DNA from: Galeruca laticollis
Taxonomy: Eukaryota > Arthropoda > Insecta > Coleoptera > Chrysomelidae
DNA: 64,000 bases
Reading direction: 5' to 3'
Assembly (NCBI GenBank): GCA_963921935.1
Contig: OY998180.1
Span: 112,350,183-112,414,182, forward strand
Part shown: piece by piece, positions 1 through 10,400 of the stretch
Layout of the letters: each line of letters opens with the position of its first letter
How positions within the stretch are numbered: the stretch's first letter is position 1
The notes under the pieces: model-generated
What the model was told of the DNA's origin: nothing
The model's database searches: none
Seen by the model: the letters and a program-made list of their open reading frames with translations, nothing else
Program-made: the position numbers and the translations under genes

Positions 1-228
1 ATTTTGGTATATGTCAAAATTTCTTATATAGATGCATCTAAATTTTCAACTGTATTTAAAAAGGCCTGATATTTCTCGAGTAATAAATTTAAAAACTGGA
101 GTGGACTCACCAAATGGATCTGGAAAACTCTTACTTATTCTAAACGTATTTAGAATTCTGCTAACTTTCTGAATATACACAATTTCCTTATGTTTTACTT
201 ATTCTTTAAATTTCAAATAGTGGATCTG

Positions 229-234
<6 letters not shown>

Positions 235-283
<49 letters not shown>

Positions 284-285
284 AG

Positions 286-335
<50 letters not shown>
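235..335. repeat. (TA)n microsatellite
   Basis: Two long TA runs are separated by ATAAGCAA at about 280-290. The same kind of tract recurs at many element borders in this window. Confidence 0.97.
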
Positions 336-337
<2 letters not shown>

Positions 338-778
338 TCTGGTCGTCTTATCGAACTAGGTTTAGTGTCGTGTGCTCTCCTACTATAAGTGCCAAGCTGA
401 AAAGGAAAGGAGATAAGGAGTCAACTTGAAATATTGTTCTTTTTATAAATATAATTTCTGTTTCTTTCAAGTTTTCCTTTGTTATGGATAAGCGTCATTT
501 TGGTTTTCCAGGTCTGCATTGACCCTGCAAATTATGAGATTTAGTTTATATATGTCTAACACAGTGGCAATTCACGAATGTGGGACTCAAACAAATTTCA
601 ATAATTTCGACGTATTGTCCTGACCGTTCTTAGAAGGGAAAAACAACTACATTTCTGGCTAATACCACACAGAATATTGAATTACATCCCCTTCGAAAGC
701 CGTGACGTCGATCGGCCATTTTGCCGATACGGACATCTGTGGTGATTCGCAACTGATAGAGGAAGAGCATAGAACACT

Positions 779-810
779 GACGTGTTTCGACCTTCTTGGG
801 TCTCTTCAAG
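779..810 (-). ncRNA. Hammerhead-like motif (stem II plus GAAA)
   Basis: On the minus strand the motif reads TTGAAGA, GACC-CAAGAA-GGTC, GAAA, CACGTC. A perfect 4-bp stem is followed by GAAAC and a GTC, the layout of a hammerhead core, but the first box departs from the canonical CUGANGA. It sits downstream of, and in the same sense as, the RT fragment. Confidence 0.35.
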
Positions 811-1071
811 AGTGCCGTTATGCCTTCCAGTTCAGAATCTCTAATCCGAACTGAAGATTACGTCCACCGACAACCTCTCTTGGCTCGTGTAGTTACACAA
901 GCGAGAAGTAGTCAGTTGGTGCCATCTTCACTTTCAGTTGCGAACCAACACCTCAGATAGATGCGGCCGTATTAGTCGTATGAAATAAAATGAATATAAT
1001 TCCATAAAATAGGAGGTGTCTATATGAAATAACAATTTCGATTTACTACTTCATCTATTTTAGTCGAAATT

Positions 1072-1290
1072 TTAATAATTTCGACGTGTTGTCCTGACCG
1101 TTCTTCGAAGGAATCTGCAGGTCTGCAGAACTAGGTTTAGTGTCGTGGGCTCTCCTACTATAAGTGCCAAGGTGAAAAGGAAATGAGATAAAGAGTCACC
1201 TTGAAATATTCTTCTTTTTATAGATATAATTTCTGTTTCAAGTTTTCCTTTGTTATGGATAAGCGTCATTTTGGTTTTCCAGGTCTGCAT
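1072..1290 (-). pseudogene. Retrotransposon reverse transcriptase fragment
   Basis: A 72-codon frame contains IFQGDSLSHFLF, which matches the QGDSLSP-F RT motif of several non-LTR clades (R4/Dong or Dualen type), followed by an unrelated tail. The rest of the RT is absent. The first direct-repeat copy (352-596) shares the upstream part. Clade placement is uncertain. Confidence 0.5.
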
Positions 1291-1370
1291 TGACCCTGCA
1301 TATTATGGGATTTAGTTTATATATGTCTAACACAGTGGCAATCCACGAATGTGGGACTCAAACGAATGCA

Positions 1371-1943
1371 CTTTTATAGTCAATCTACGCTAGAGAAATT
1401 TTTTCAATTGAGATTACAATCTTACTCATGAGCAGCGGGTATTTGCATCCTCTAGTGGATTTTTGACATCCTTTTTGTTCTGCTGTGAGTATTTATTTGT
1501 TAACAATATGCGAATATACAGAGTGCGACTAAGTTATGAAACAGTTTCATTTGTACAAAAATCCTGAAATAGGTCGATTTTTAATATTAAGTGCCGTTTT
1601 TTTGAATAATATCTGAACATGGTGACGTTACCAGTTTTGACGTGGTAACGTAATTGTTAATTTATTCAAATAGAAATGTGGATCTTGTAGTTGGTCAATT
1701 ATTGTTTCTACGAAGTGAACAAAAATTTATTTTATTTTTCAGTTTGAGAATTTGCTACTACTGTTAAAAATTATTAACAATTGTAGTTCAATGTTCTAGG
1801 TGACACATCCAGTATTTAATAAACTTTATCTTTGTTGCTATTAATCGATAAAAATCAAGTTGCCTGCCTAATGTCAATTAAAATATCAATTGAAGTTTTG
1901 TCAGATACACCGAATTTCAAGTAAAAAAGTTTTAGACGTAAAT
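1371..1943. other. No gene seen; possible DNA-transposon end
   Basis: AT-rich and non-coding. At about 1517 a TACAGAGTGCGACTAAGTT stretch resembles the terminal repeat style of insect Tc1/mariner-like elements and precedes the transposase-like fragment at 1944. Confidence 0.35.
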
Positions 1944-2110
1944 TATGGCTACTTTAAGTGAAACCCAACGCATAGAAATTTTAATTTTTTTAAGATGTGG
2001 AGATAAAACGAAAACTCAGTAACAGATATCCGATTTCTGTAATGCAAAGTACCTAGACAGAACTATCAGCTGATCAACAGTTGAAAATTGAAATTTACTT
2101 CCGAAGACGT
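1944..2110 (+). pseudogene. Tc1/mariner-type transposase N-terminal fragment
   Basis: The translation starts MATLSETQRIEILIFLRCG and continues through two in-frame stops to ISDFCNAKY and STVEN, resembling the helix-turn-helix start of IS630/Tc1-like insect transposases. Nothing of the catalytic DDE domain follows. It is called from pattern only, so the family is tentative. Confidence 0.4.
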
Positions 2111-2589
2111 TGAAGTATATTGAAGACCATGTTAAACATTGACAAAGAATTAGTTGATTTGGTTACTTCTTAAAATTATCCCTATCAATTATGTCTTTGA
2201 TAAATTTTCATTATTAATTGATGGAATTTTTCGCGCACTTGCTTAGAAATGTTTTGGCACCTTTTCAAAATACCGGATGGAATTTAACGACTGACATCTA
2301 ACATTTACAACTTTATCAGAATAAAGTATTATAGCTCAAATGAAATATTTTATTACTCACTAACGAAAGAGAAATAATACATTGAATCACTGACAAGAAA
2401 ATACAAGAACTTAAAATAATAAAAGTTTGACGATAAAATTGTTTCATTGCTAATAAATTCGGCATTGTTAAAAGTTTTGAATGTAGTCAAGAGGATAGGA
2501 GATATATGGGTAACGCTATTGCAACCATTTTTGGTTTCAAGAATATATTTTTTGTATAATTATAACGAAAATGAACTATAGAAAATGAA

Positions 2590-2980
2590 GTTATGGATAT
2601 ATGGAGGATCTTTTTAACGACCCTCAAGAACTGGAGGAGCACATAGAGGACAATGACGGAGTTGAAGCCGACTTTAACAAAACAATAGATAAAGAAGAAT
2701 TAGAAAAAGTATCTAAGAACTAAAAAATGGCAATGCACTCGTACACCACAAGAACAGGGTTAAGACAAGGAGACAACTCAATCCGTTACTTTTTAAGATA
2801 TTCATGGATGAAATAATAAACAAATTAAGCCGAAAAAAAAATATTGTGTAGGGACAAATGAAATTACAAAAACTGAATCTAACTAAAGTAGCATTCGCAG
2901 ATGATGTCGTATTACTGGCTGGGAGTGAAAAAGACAGAAAAAATGTTGGTATCTGCTTAAAATTGGTTTTGAACTTAGAC
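2590..2980 (+). pseudogene. Non-LTR retrotransposon RT fragment
   Basis: Two frames together show TGLRQGDNSIR (degraded RQGDSLSP), FKIFMDEIINKLSR and VAFADDVVLLAGSEKD, the FADD catalytic box of LINE reverse transcriptases. A frameshift separates the two halves, and the sequence passes abruptly into BEL/Pao pol near 2985. Confidence 0.65.
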
Positions 2981-3399
2981 ATTCTCTTTCCTCAACCCTC
3001 ACTTTCGAGTACTGCTATCGAGATACCCTTTTTCCAAGTGAAAAATAAAAGACTAGGCCAATACTTTTGTATGGCAAGGCAGATATATTTCGCACTAGAG
3101 AAAAAGTTTGTATAAAACGCCATTTTTTTTAATCTCATTAAAAGTTTGTAGCTGAATACGTAACGATTAGTAATACCTTTGACATTAATGAATCCTTGTG
3201 GTAGTGAATTTGAATATTTCATTTCACATTGGACAGTAATTCGGGAGGAATGCGTTTCCACGAAATTGAGGGTGGTAATGGATTTCCCTACAAAAACGTA
3301 CTCAGGAGTAGCCCTTAACGAGTTAACTCTTAAAGGCTATCAAGTTCAGCCTAACTCATTTGATATATTATGCGGATTTCGATTTTCTGCTTTGTAGTT

Positions 3400-4525
3400 T
3401 GCGCCGAGATCAAAATGATGACATCAACCAGGCGCTACTGCACTTCTAGAATATTTTATTGCGTGCTGATCCATCCGATACGTTGAAATGTATTGAGTTA
3501 TCGAGTTTTGGACCAAATTGTGCCCCATTTTTGGCCAACCGCGAGCTTATGCAGGTCTTCTTCAGGTGCCATCCCCATTTAATAAAGGTTAGCAACAATT
3601 TCGGCATACTTATTTCGGTTCTGAGTGGTACGAATTGAAGATGATGTGCTCATACCAGTCCAGTCGCGTATGTTTTTTAACCACGAATGTTGTCTGCGAT
3701 CAGGACCACGTTTTCCTTAGATTTTTCCCTCTATTATTAATTTCAGTATATCATACTTGTTGTTACGGTATATGTGGCCCAGATAAGCGGTCTTTCTTCG
3801 TTTTATTGTTGTAAGTAACTCTCTTTCCCTTCCCGTACATCTAAGCCCTCCATCGTTAGGTATATGTTGAGTTCATGATATTTTTATTAGTCTACGGAAG
3901 ATCCATATTTCAAAGGGCTCGAGTCTATTCATGGTATCCACTTTTAATGTCCATGTTTCTGCTCCATACAAGAGAACTGAGTGCACGTATGCTTTTGCAA
4001 AACGGTATCTCAACTTTAAGTTTAAGGTTGTGTTGCACAATAGGTTTTTCAACTTTAGGAATATGGCTCTGGCTTGCTCTATACGTGATCTTACTTCGAC
4101 GTCAGGGTCTACAATTGTTGTTATGCAGGTACCAAGGTATTCAAATTTCTCAACTTCCTCTATTGCGGTATCATAGATGTTTATGTTCAGTTGTGGGTTC
4201 GGTAATCTGGTTATGGCCATTACTATTGTTTTTCTTACATTAATTTTGATACTTAGTTGATTCCCCACTTCTACAACTTTGTTTATTAGGCGTTGAAGGG
4301 CTTCTGGATTGTCTGCAATGATAACCGTGTCGTCTGCATAACGAATGTTGTACAACGGCCTGCCGTTAATTTTAATTCCATCCTCGTCATCGCCTATTGC
4401 TTGGTTAAATATGTGCTCAGAGTACAAATTAAACAGTATTGGCGACAAAACACAACCCTGTCGTATGGTTATGGAGATAGCCTTGAAAAATCCAAAGTGC
4501 CCAGAAGCCCAAAAGGCGCGATATT
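3400..4525 (-). pseudogene. RTE-like LINE reverse transcriptase C-terminal part, nested in BEL/Pao
   Basis: On the minus strand an open frame (stop near 3873) carries TIRQGCVLSPILFNLYSEHI, NIRYADDTVIIAD, VEKFEYLGTC, YGAETWTLK and FRRLIKIS. Another frame continues with TIKRRKTAYLGHI and RRQHSWLKNI to about 3560. These are RT motifs 4-7 and the C-terminal domain of the RTE / craniofacial-development-protein-2-like LINE group. The first ~57 codons of the naive ORF (4490-4658) are antisense BEL sequence, not LINE. Confidence 0.8.
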
Positions 4526-4853
4526 TTGAGCGGCACCAATGATTACCGTAACTCAGATTAACTGAAATTAATAAAGTCCTAAATCCATACGGTTTCAAGT
4601 TACATAAATGGCAATCAAACTCTGCCGAATTTTTAAACAAGTTATAGCTGTCCTCCAAGTCTGAACTTGATCTTAATTCAACCGAATGTGAAAAATTTTG
4701 GGTTTAAAATAGAATTCCGCTTCAGATGCCTTAAATATGAAGACTTCAGCATTTCCAAATATGCTCATTCTAACTAATCGCATCATATTGTCAATCCTAT
4801 GTAGTTTTTATGATCCATTAGGAGTGATTGATCCGTTAGAGGTATCAGGCTAA

Positions 4854-5348
4854 TTGATTATGCAAGAACTTTGGCAACTCAAGCTTGGCTGGAATACTCC
4901 CATTACTGAAACAGCTATCATAGAAAATTGGGAAAAATTATTATCCCTTTTATTCGAAACAACAAATTTATCTGATCAACTAAAATTGGTTGAAGACAAA
5001 AAAATCATATCTATTTCCCTTCACGGGTTCTCTGATGCAAGCCAAGTAGGATGCAGTGACTGTATTTATTTTGTAGTACTTTACTCCGACTATTCTCGGT
5101 CATCTCGGTTAGTCGCTGCCAAGTCAAGAGTAAACACACTAAAAAAGATATTGATCACCCCTAAGCTTCAGCTCTGTGCTATGGAGTTGGTCTCCAAATT
5201 GGCTAACCAAATAGTTGATTATTTTTCGGATCTTGTTCAATTTGATACTTTCAATCACTGGAGTGATTATCTCGTTTCTCATAAAACATCCGGCGAACAA
5301 ATGTTCACCTTTTGCTTCCCGACGATTCCTTATTATTCAAGAGAATAG
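4854..5348 (+). pseudogene. BEL/Pao RT-RNase H segment
   Basis: This 164-codon open piece has MQELWQLKLGWNTP, HGFSDASQVG and AKSRVNTLKK, the conserved end of the BEL/Pao RT and the start of RNase H. A frameshift near 5340 passes the reading to the frame ending at 5619. There it reads WRHISTHLNRADYLSRG and GPNFL, the linker before the integrase. Confidence 0.8.
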
Positions 5349-6095
5349 CTTCAATTTCATTTGGAGACATATTAGTACACATCTTAACCGAGCCGACTAC
5401 TTATCTCGAGGTTGCTTTTCAAAGGAAGTTAGAAAGCGTTGGTTTACTGGTCCCAATTTTCTTTCGGAAACTGATAATTTTGATTCATTAGATACTTTTC
5501 GTATGGTTGAAAGTCTACCGGAAACAAAAAAGATCAATTTAGTAGTAGGCATTCCCCATGAAAATTTTTGGAATTCAACTCAGAGCAAATATTCGACATT
5601 TATAAAACACAATATATAGCGACAAAGGAACAAATTTCGTCGGAGCTAACAAACAATTGAATGAACTAGCTTATTTTGTTCGCCTCACGATAACTTTAAG
5701 CATATTCAAACCTTTCTATGTCAAAATGAGATTTCATGGGAGTTTATCCCAGCCCGCAGCCCACAATGGGAATGTTTATGTGAGGCGTCGTTACTTTCAA
5801 ACAGTTATCTACTATCACCGTTCAAATTGAAGCTATTTTGAATAACAGGCCTTTGTACCCTCTCTCGTCAGACCCAAACGACCTCTTACCTTTGACCCTT
5901 GGCCATTTTCTAATTGGGTTCCCGCTGACTGTCTTTCCAGAACGGGATGTCAGTGAAACCCCAATTAAGCGCTTATCTTTTGGGACATAGTGTACCCGAG
6001 ACCAGCAAGATTTTTGGCATAAGTGGTCCATTCATTACCTCCACCAACTCCAGCATAGACCAAAATGGTGGAAACTCCCTGAGAACTTCAAAATC

Positions 6096-6470
6096 AGCGA
6101 TCTCGAACTAGTAAAATGTGAAGAAGAGAAGAGTAACGGAACTTTTTACCGGCAAGGACAGCAAGGCCCAATGCCAACGCACACAATACCGTGTGGGGAA
6201 GAACTAACAACAACGCAAAAGGTGAGTGTTTATTAGAATATCTCTTAGCAAATAACCTTGAGACCTTAAACGTGGGGACAACCCCCACTTTTGTCACGAG
6301 AGCAAGAGAAGAAGTCCTGGACGTAACAATTGTTAATGTTGCTGCTAGGAAAAATGTAAAAGATTGAAGGGTGATGAGCGAACCATCACTTTCCGACCAT
6401 AAGATCATCGAATTTAGGATAGAGGGAGATACTACTTAGATTCCTACAATCCGAAATCCTAGAAATAGTG
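6096..6470 (+). pseudogene. LINE endonuclease fragment (R1-like)
   Basis: The translation shows NARLGRTNNNAKGECLLEYL, NNLETLNVGTTPTFVT, EEVLDVTIVN and SEPSLSDHKIIEF, the C-terminal motifs of an apurinic-type LINE endonuclease. One stop precedes the SLSDH motif. It abuts the BEL integrase end, and no RT follows. Confidence 0.7.
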
Positions 6471-7194
6471 AAGTGAAACGAACAAACCATCACTCCTGGT
6501 TTTTGAAAACCTTTTCCTCTATCACCGCCAGGTGACTAATCGTAAGGAATACTTATATGCCTATCTTATATCAGCTGTTCCCACTATACTCGTCAAATTT
6601 AAATAGTCTCTAACTATCATTTTAGAGTGGGTCCTCGAGAAAACAAAAAGTTACCTAGATTTAACATAGCTCAACAATATGTAGAAACAGGAATAATACA
6701 ATTTTAAATTCATTATATCTTTAAACCAGCACCAAATAAATTATTAATAATCCCTCTCTCCTTCAGTATCATTGAATATTTTTTTCATTACCTTTTACAA
6801 GTGTTGCTTGCCGTAGGATCCCATTTAAAATTATTGGTTAGAATAACCTAATGGCGTTATCTGTGACGATTACGTCACCTAATCATCACTAGTCGCCCAG
6901 TTTACAAACGCTAATTTTCAGTTTCCCAATTCCCACATAAACAGTGGGGGGGGGGGGTATAGAGTACTTTCGAATAGCACTATAATACAGCCAAGGAAGT
7001 ACTGGGAATTCATCATTCAAAAGCTCGTTGAAGAGACTGTCAAACTTTTCCGGCAAGTTGATATAGCCTCACTTACGCAAAGAATGAGCATCATCTGACG
7101 TTTAGTGTGTTTATGATGCACCATTTCTTGAATTAATCTAAAGCGTGTTTTCTAATTTTGACAATGAATAGAAAATCCGTTTAGCATCTTACAA
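6471..7194. other. No gene seen (downstream flank of the decarboxylase gene)
   Basis: AT-rich, with a nine-to-ten-base G run near 6948. I see no frame, repeat family or RNA gene that can be supported. Confidence 0.6.
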
Positions 7195-7200
7195 TTTAAT
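7195..7200 (-). promoter_or_regulatory. Candidate poly(A) signal of the decarboxylase gene
   Basis: ATTAAA, a common variant signal, lies about 83 nt past the stop codon on the minus strand. No AATAAA was found nearer. The intervening 3' UTR contains a GGGCGCCCTGTAT-type stretch (7226-7244) that resembles DNA-transposon ends. Confidence 0.35.
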
Positions 7201-7282
7201 TCAAACTATATTGTTAACAAACTTTTTGGGCGCCCTGTATAATTTAGTGAATAAATTATACAACTGTTTCTATTTCTATTGT

Positions 7283-7462
7283 TCATTTGAAAATGGCATC
7301 TCCAATTTCTTGGATGTGATCCAAAATAAAATCAACGTCAGATTTGTTCAACGCGGAATTTTGCGAAACAAATCTAAAGAAATTAGGAAATCTCTTCAAC
7401 GGCTGATAACCCAACATGACAGAACCGTCTTGGATCATTAGAGCTCGAATTTGCGGCGCCAC
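7283..7462 (-). CDS. Decarboxylase terminal coding exon 8
   Basis: 180 bp including the TGA, residues 444-502. It reads VAPQIRALMIQDGSVMLGY, then QPLKRFPNFFRFV and a closing helix ending DAIFK. The acceptor is TTTTTTTAG|GTGGCG. It is separated from exon 7 by a 6.1-kb intron that holds the Gypsy element. Confidence 0.93.
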   Translation of the reverse strand: MAPQIRALMIQDGSVMLGYQPLKRFPNFFRFVSQNSALNKSDVDFILDHIQEIGDAIFK

Positions 7463-10400
7463 CTAAAAAAAGATAAAAAATTTCACAATGTCGATTTATT
7501 ATGTGTCGAAATTGTATAAATGTTCTGTCGGATCTATTCAAGCACTATAATTACGATATATTCTTACAATGTTGTGACGTATGACAGCGAAAATTTGCGC
7601 ACATAATTTCAAAATGGAATATCATTGCTGAAGCTGTGAGCAATGTTGAGGTCAGATGTATTGCAGTAACAGAAAATTTACAAAAATGAAAATATTAATA
7701 AAAATCATTTAGTTTGACTGAGAGTGGAGAGAGTTTTGTTTAGACGAATATAAATAAACAAGAGTCTGAGAAAAATTATGATTTTATTTTGCTATGTATC
7801 TCGCTTCGTTCAGCACGCAGTAATTCAGTTGTTGAAATTGTTTGATATTGTAATGTTTTTCTTATTTTGTTAAACAGTTTTTCTAATTTATTTAAACAGT
7901 AAACGGGTGGGATAAACTTTAAACACGCGGTATGGCTACTTACGAATTTATTTAAACACTAAACTACTCACTAACACTTAATTTATTATACACTCAAGTA
8001 TTCACTTAAATTTAATTTGTATACACACAACCTTAATTATTAATTTATATCAACACTTTACTGTTCGCTATTTCGGTGTATTCTTGTTTATTTGTCGAGA
8101 TCACTTTAACAACTGAAACCGAACTCTCCCTGATCGGTTATTTTTATATAGTGCCTTTTTCACGAGATAATTCTAGATTGCGGCTTACACAAAAACAATT
8201 GGCTCTGGCATTTTCTAGATAAGACAGGTCACAAAAATAATGTCTAGATAAGATAGTCACAATCGTAAACAATTCTAAGAAATCCCTGCGCGTTCAGCAT
8301 AATTTTAACTTTCATACATGGCTTGACAGAGTCGGATTCAGGGACTATCCCAGTGTGCTGTTTCGTAACATTACCCCCTCCTTAAATGGCAGTTCCTCCT
8401 GGAACTTTTGTGTAGCCGAGACTGGGTGGTTGAATCGGCAACTGGCCCCATTTCTACACTTTCCGATCTTATGGAAATAGTAGGGCACCGTCTTCATCGG
8501 ATACTGATAACGGGGGTTGTAGCTACAAATTAATATCTGGACACCGGTATCTCGAAAGATTATCTCTACCATGTTCCTGATAACTCGCTACTCCAACTGG
8601 TTACTCGCTATCTTAGGCATAGCCAGTTTCTTCACGTTGGATTCCAACACATGGCCTCGGAGGTTTCGAAGTGCTTCGCACACATCGGGGTAGCTAGATC
8701 GATCATGAAATTCATTTTTAGTTACCACGTAGAAGACGTACCGCGAATAATGTTTCAGTTTCAGTGTCTTGCCAGGAGCTGGAATATAGTCTTAAAGTTT
8801 TTCTAATTGCCCTAACTTCTTTCGAAATACGGATGCCAACCCTCGTGCGTTCTTGATACGGGCGGGGATGTTGTATGCCAGTGAATAATCTTCCAGGAGA
8901 GTGAACAAATCTTGTCGTTGTTCTGAAGTGACTCCATATCTAGCTTTCCCGGTACCTCCATACGCGCCCATAAATTCATCGAAGGTAGGGTCAGACACAT
9001 CTCGAATATGTTTTATTCCTTTCTCTAGGTCATGGTCTCCTTCGAATGGTGCTAGTCGGTTTTGGTGAACTACTTTTGGTTTTCCGTTGGGGATCTTGCT
9101 TATGCGATATATAACATCATTGATCCTTTTCTTGATTAAGTATGGACATTCCCAGGAATTTTGTAATTTCGGAGAAAATTCTTTTCTCCTCGTCGGGTTG
9201 TGTAACCATACTTTGTCCCCTTCTTTAAAACCGCCTACTGTGGCCTGCGTGTCGTACCGACTTTTCATTCTGTCGCTGGCAACTTGAAGATTTGTTCGAA
9301 CTAATTCATGAATATCGTCCTGCCTTCTTCTCAATTGGATCACGTAGTCTTCTCCTGCTAGATCTTCTCTAGGCCGACAGCCAAAATCCAGGTCACAAGG
9401 AAGTCTCATTGCACGTCCAAACAGGATTTTCGCTGGTGTTTCACCCGTGGACTCATTGCCGGCAGATCGATAAGCCAATGCGAATAGGGAAATATACTGG
9501 TCCCAATCTCTCTGATGGCTGGTAACTCGTTTGGACAGGTATTTTGCAATAGTCCTGTTCATTCTCTCGACCATTCCATCTGACTGTGGATGCAATGCTG
9601 TTGTGCTGGTCTTCTTCATTCCCAGCTTGTCGCAAATCTCCTGGAATATATGGCTTTCAAAATTTCTTCCCTGGTCACTGTGGACTTCCAAGGGCACTCC
9701 ATATCAGTTGATACATTCTTTCACCAATACATCCGCGACAGTTGTGGCCTCTTGGTTCGGGATAGCATAAATTTCCACCCACTTTGTGAAATATTCCATT
9801 ACAACCAGTATGTATTTGCTACGATTTTCTGTCGTCGGAAATGGTCCAGCGATATCTAAAGCAATCCTTTCGAAAGGGCTTCCAGCATTATACTGTTTCA
9901 TCGGTGCCTTTCTCTTGCGATGTGGTCCATTACTCGTAGCACAAGTCGTACATTTCTTACACCAGTCCTTCACATCGTCGGAGCTGTTCATCCAATAAAA
10001 CCTTTCACGCACTCGCTGAAAGGTTTTCTTTACTCCCAGATGACCTCCCGATGGACGGTCGTGTAACTTCTTCAGTACCTCAGCTACTCTCGTTCTAGTG
10101 ATAACTAGCCGCCTCCTCATATCGGAAACATCATCGTTTTCAAAGACTATTTTCAACAGCCTTTCTTCCAGGACAAGAGAGTCCCACTGAGCCCAATACG
10201 CCTTGAGTGTCGGTGAAAATCTTGACACTTCTTGCCATGTAGGTCGCCGATTTTCTTCCTTCCACTGCCGAATCTTCTTTAGGCAAGGATCCTTCTCCTG
10301 ATCTTCTCTGATCCTGGTGGGTGACCATTCTTCATTGACTACTGTATTTCTTGAAACTGCAACTTCCTTAGATTTGACTTGTTGCGTTGTGAATAGTCTA

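Larger units (their letters stand above)
352..1370. repeat. ~245-bp direct repeat pair around a degraded retroelement
   Basis: Bases 352-596 and 1128-1368 match closely, including a stretch starting TGGATAAGCGTCATTTTGGT and an end reading GTGGGACTCAAAC. A shorter shared block, TTTCGACGT(A/G)TTGTCCTGACC, lies at about 600-640 and 1076-1110. Both copies carry the same antisense RT-like reading frame. The arrangement is either a tandem duplication or two truncated copies of one element. Confidence 0.75.
2985..6095 (+). mobile_element. BEL/Pao LTR retrotransposon pol remnant
   Basis: Successive broken blocks keep BEL/Pao order. The RT start is at 3170-3397 (ECVSTKLRVVMDFPTKT, then a SGVALNE block). 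RT/RNase H follows at 4560-5340 (LNPYGFKLHKWQSN, YDPLGVIDPLEV, HGFSDASQVG, AAKSRVNTLKK). Next come the NRADYLSRG linker at 5390 and integrase pieces at 5620-6095 (SDKGTNFVGA, RPLYPLSSDPNDL, GHFLIGFPL). Many stops and frameshifts are present and no LTRs are seen. A LINE fragment (about 3400-4525) splits the RT. Confidence 0.85.
8345..8572 (-). pseudogene. End of the Gypsy polyprotein with CCCH-like zinc finger
   Basis: 75 codons that continue the macro-domain frame. At 8488-8416, FHKIGKCRNGASCRFNH has the spacing of a CCCH finger (C-x5-C-x3-H), with the first Cys replaced. It ends inside the 3' LTR. No envelope-like frame is present. Confidence 0.6.

Noticed and set aside
7211..7441. 76-codon plus-strand frame
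   Set aside because: Exactly antisense to decarboxylase exon 8, which has splice and homology support.
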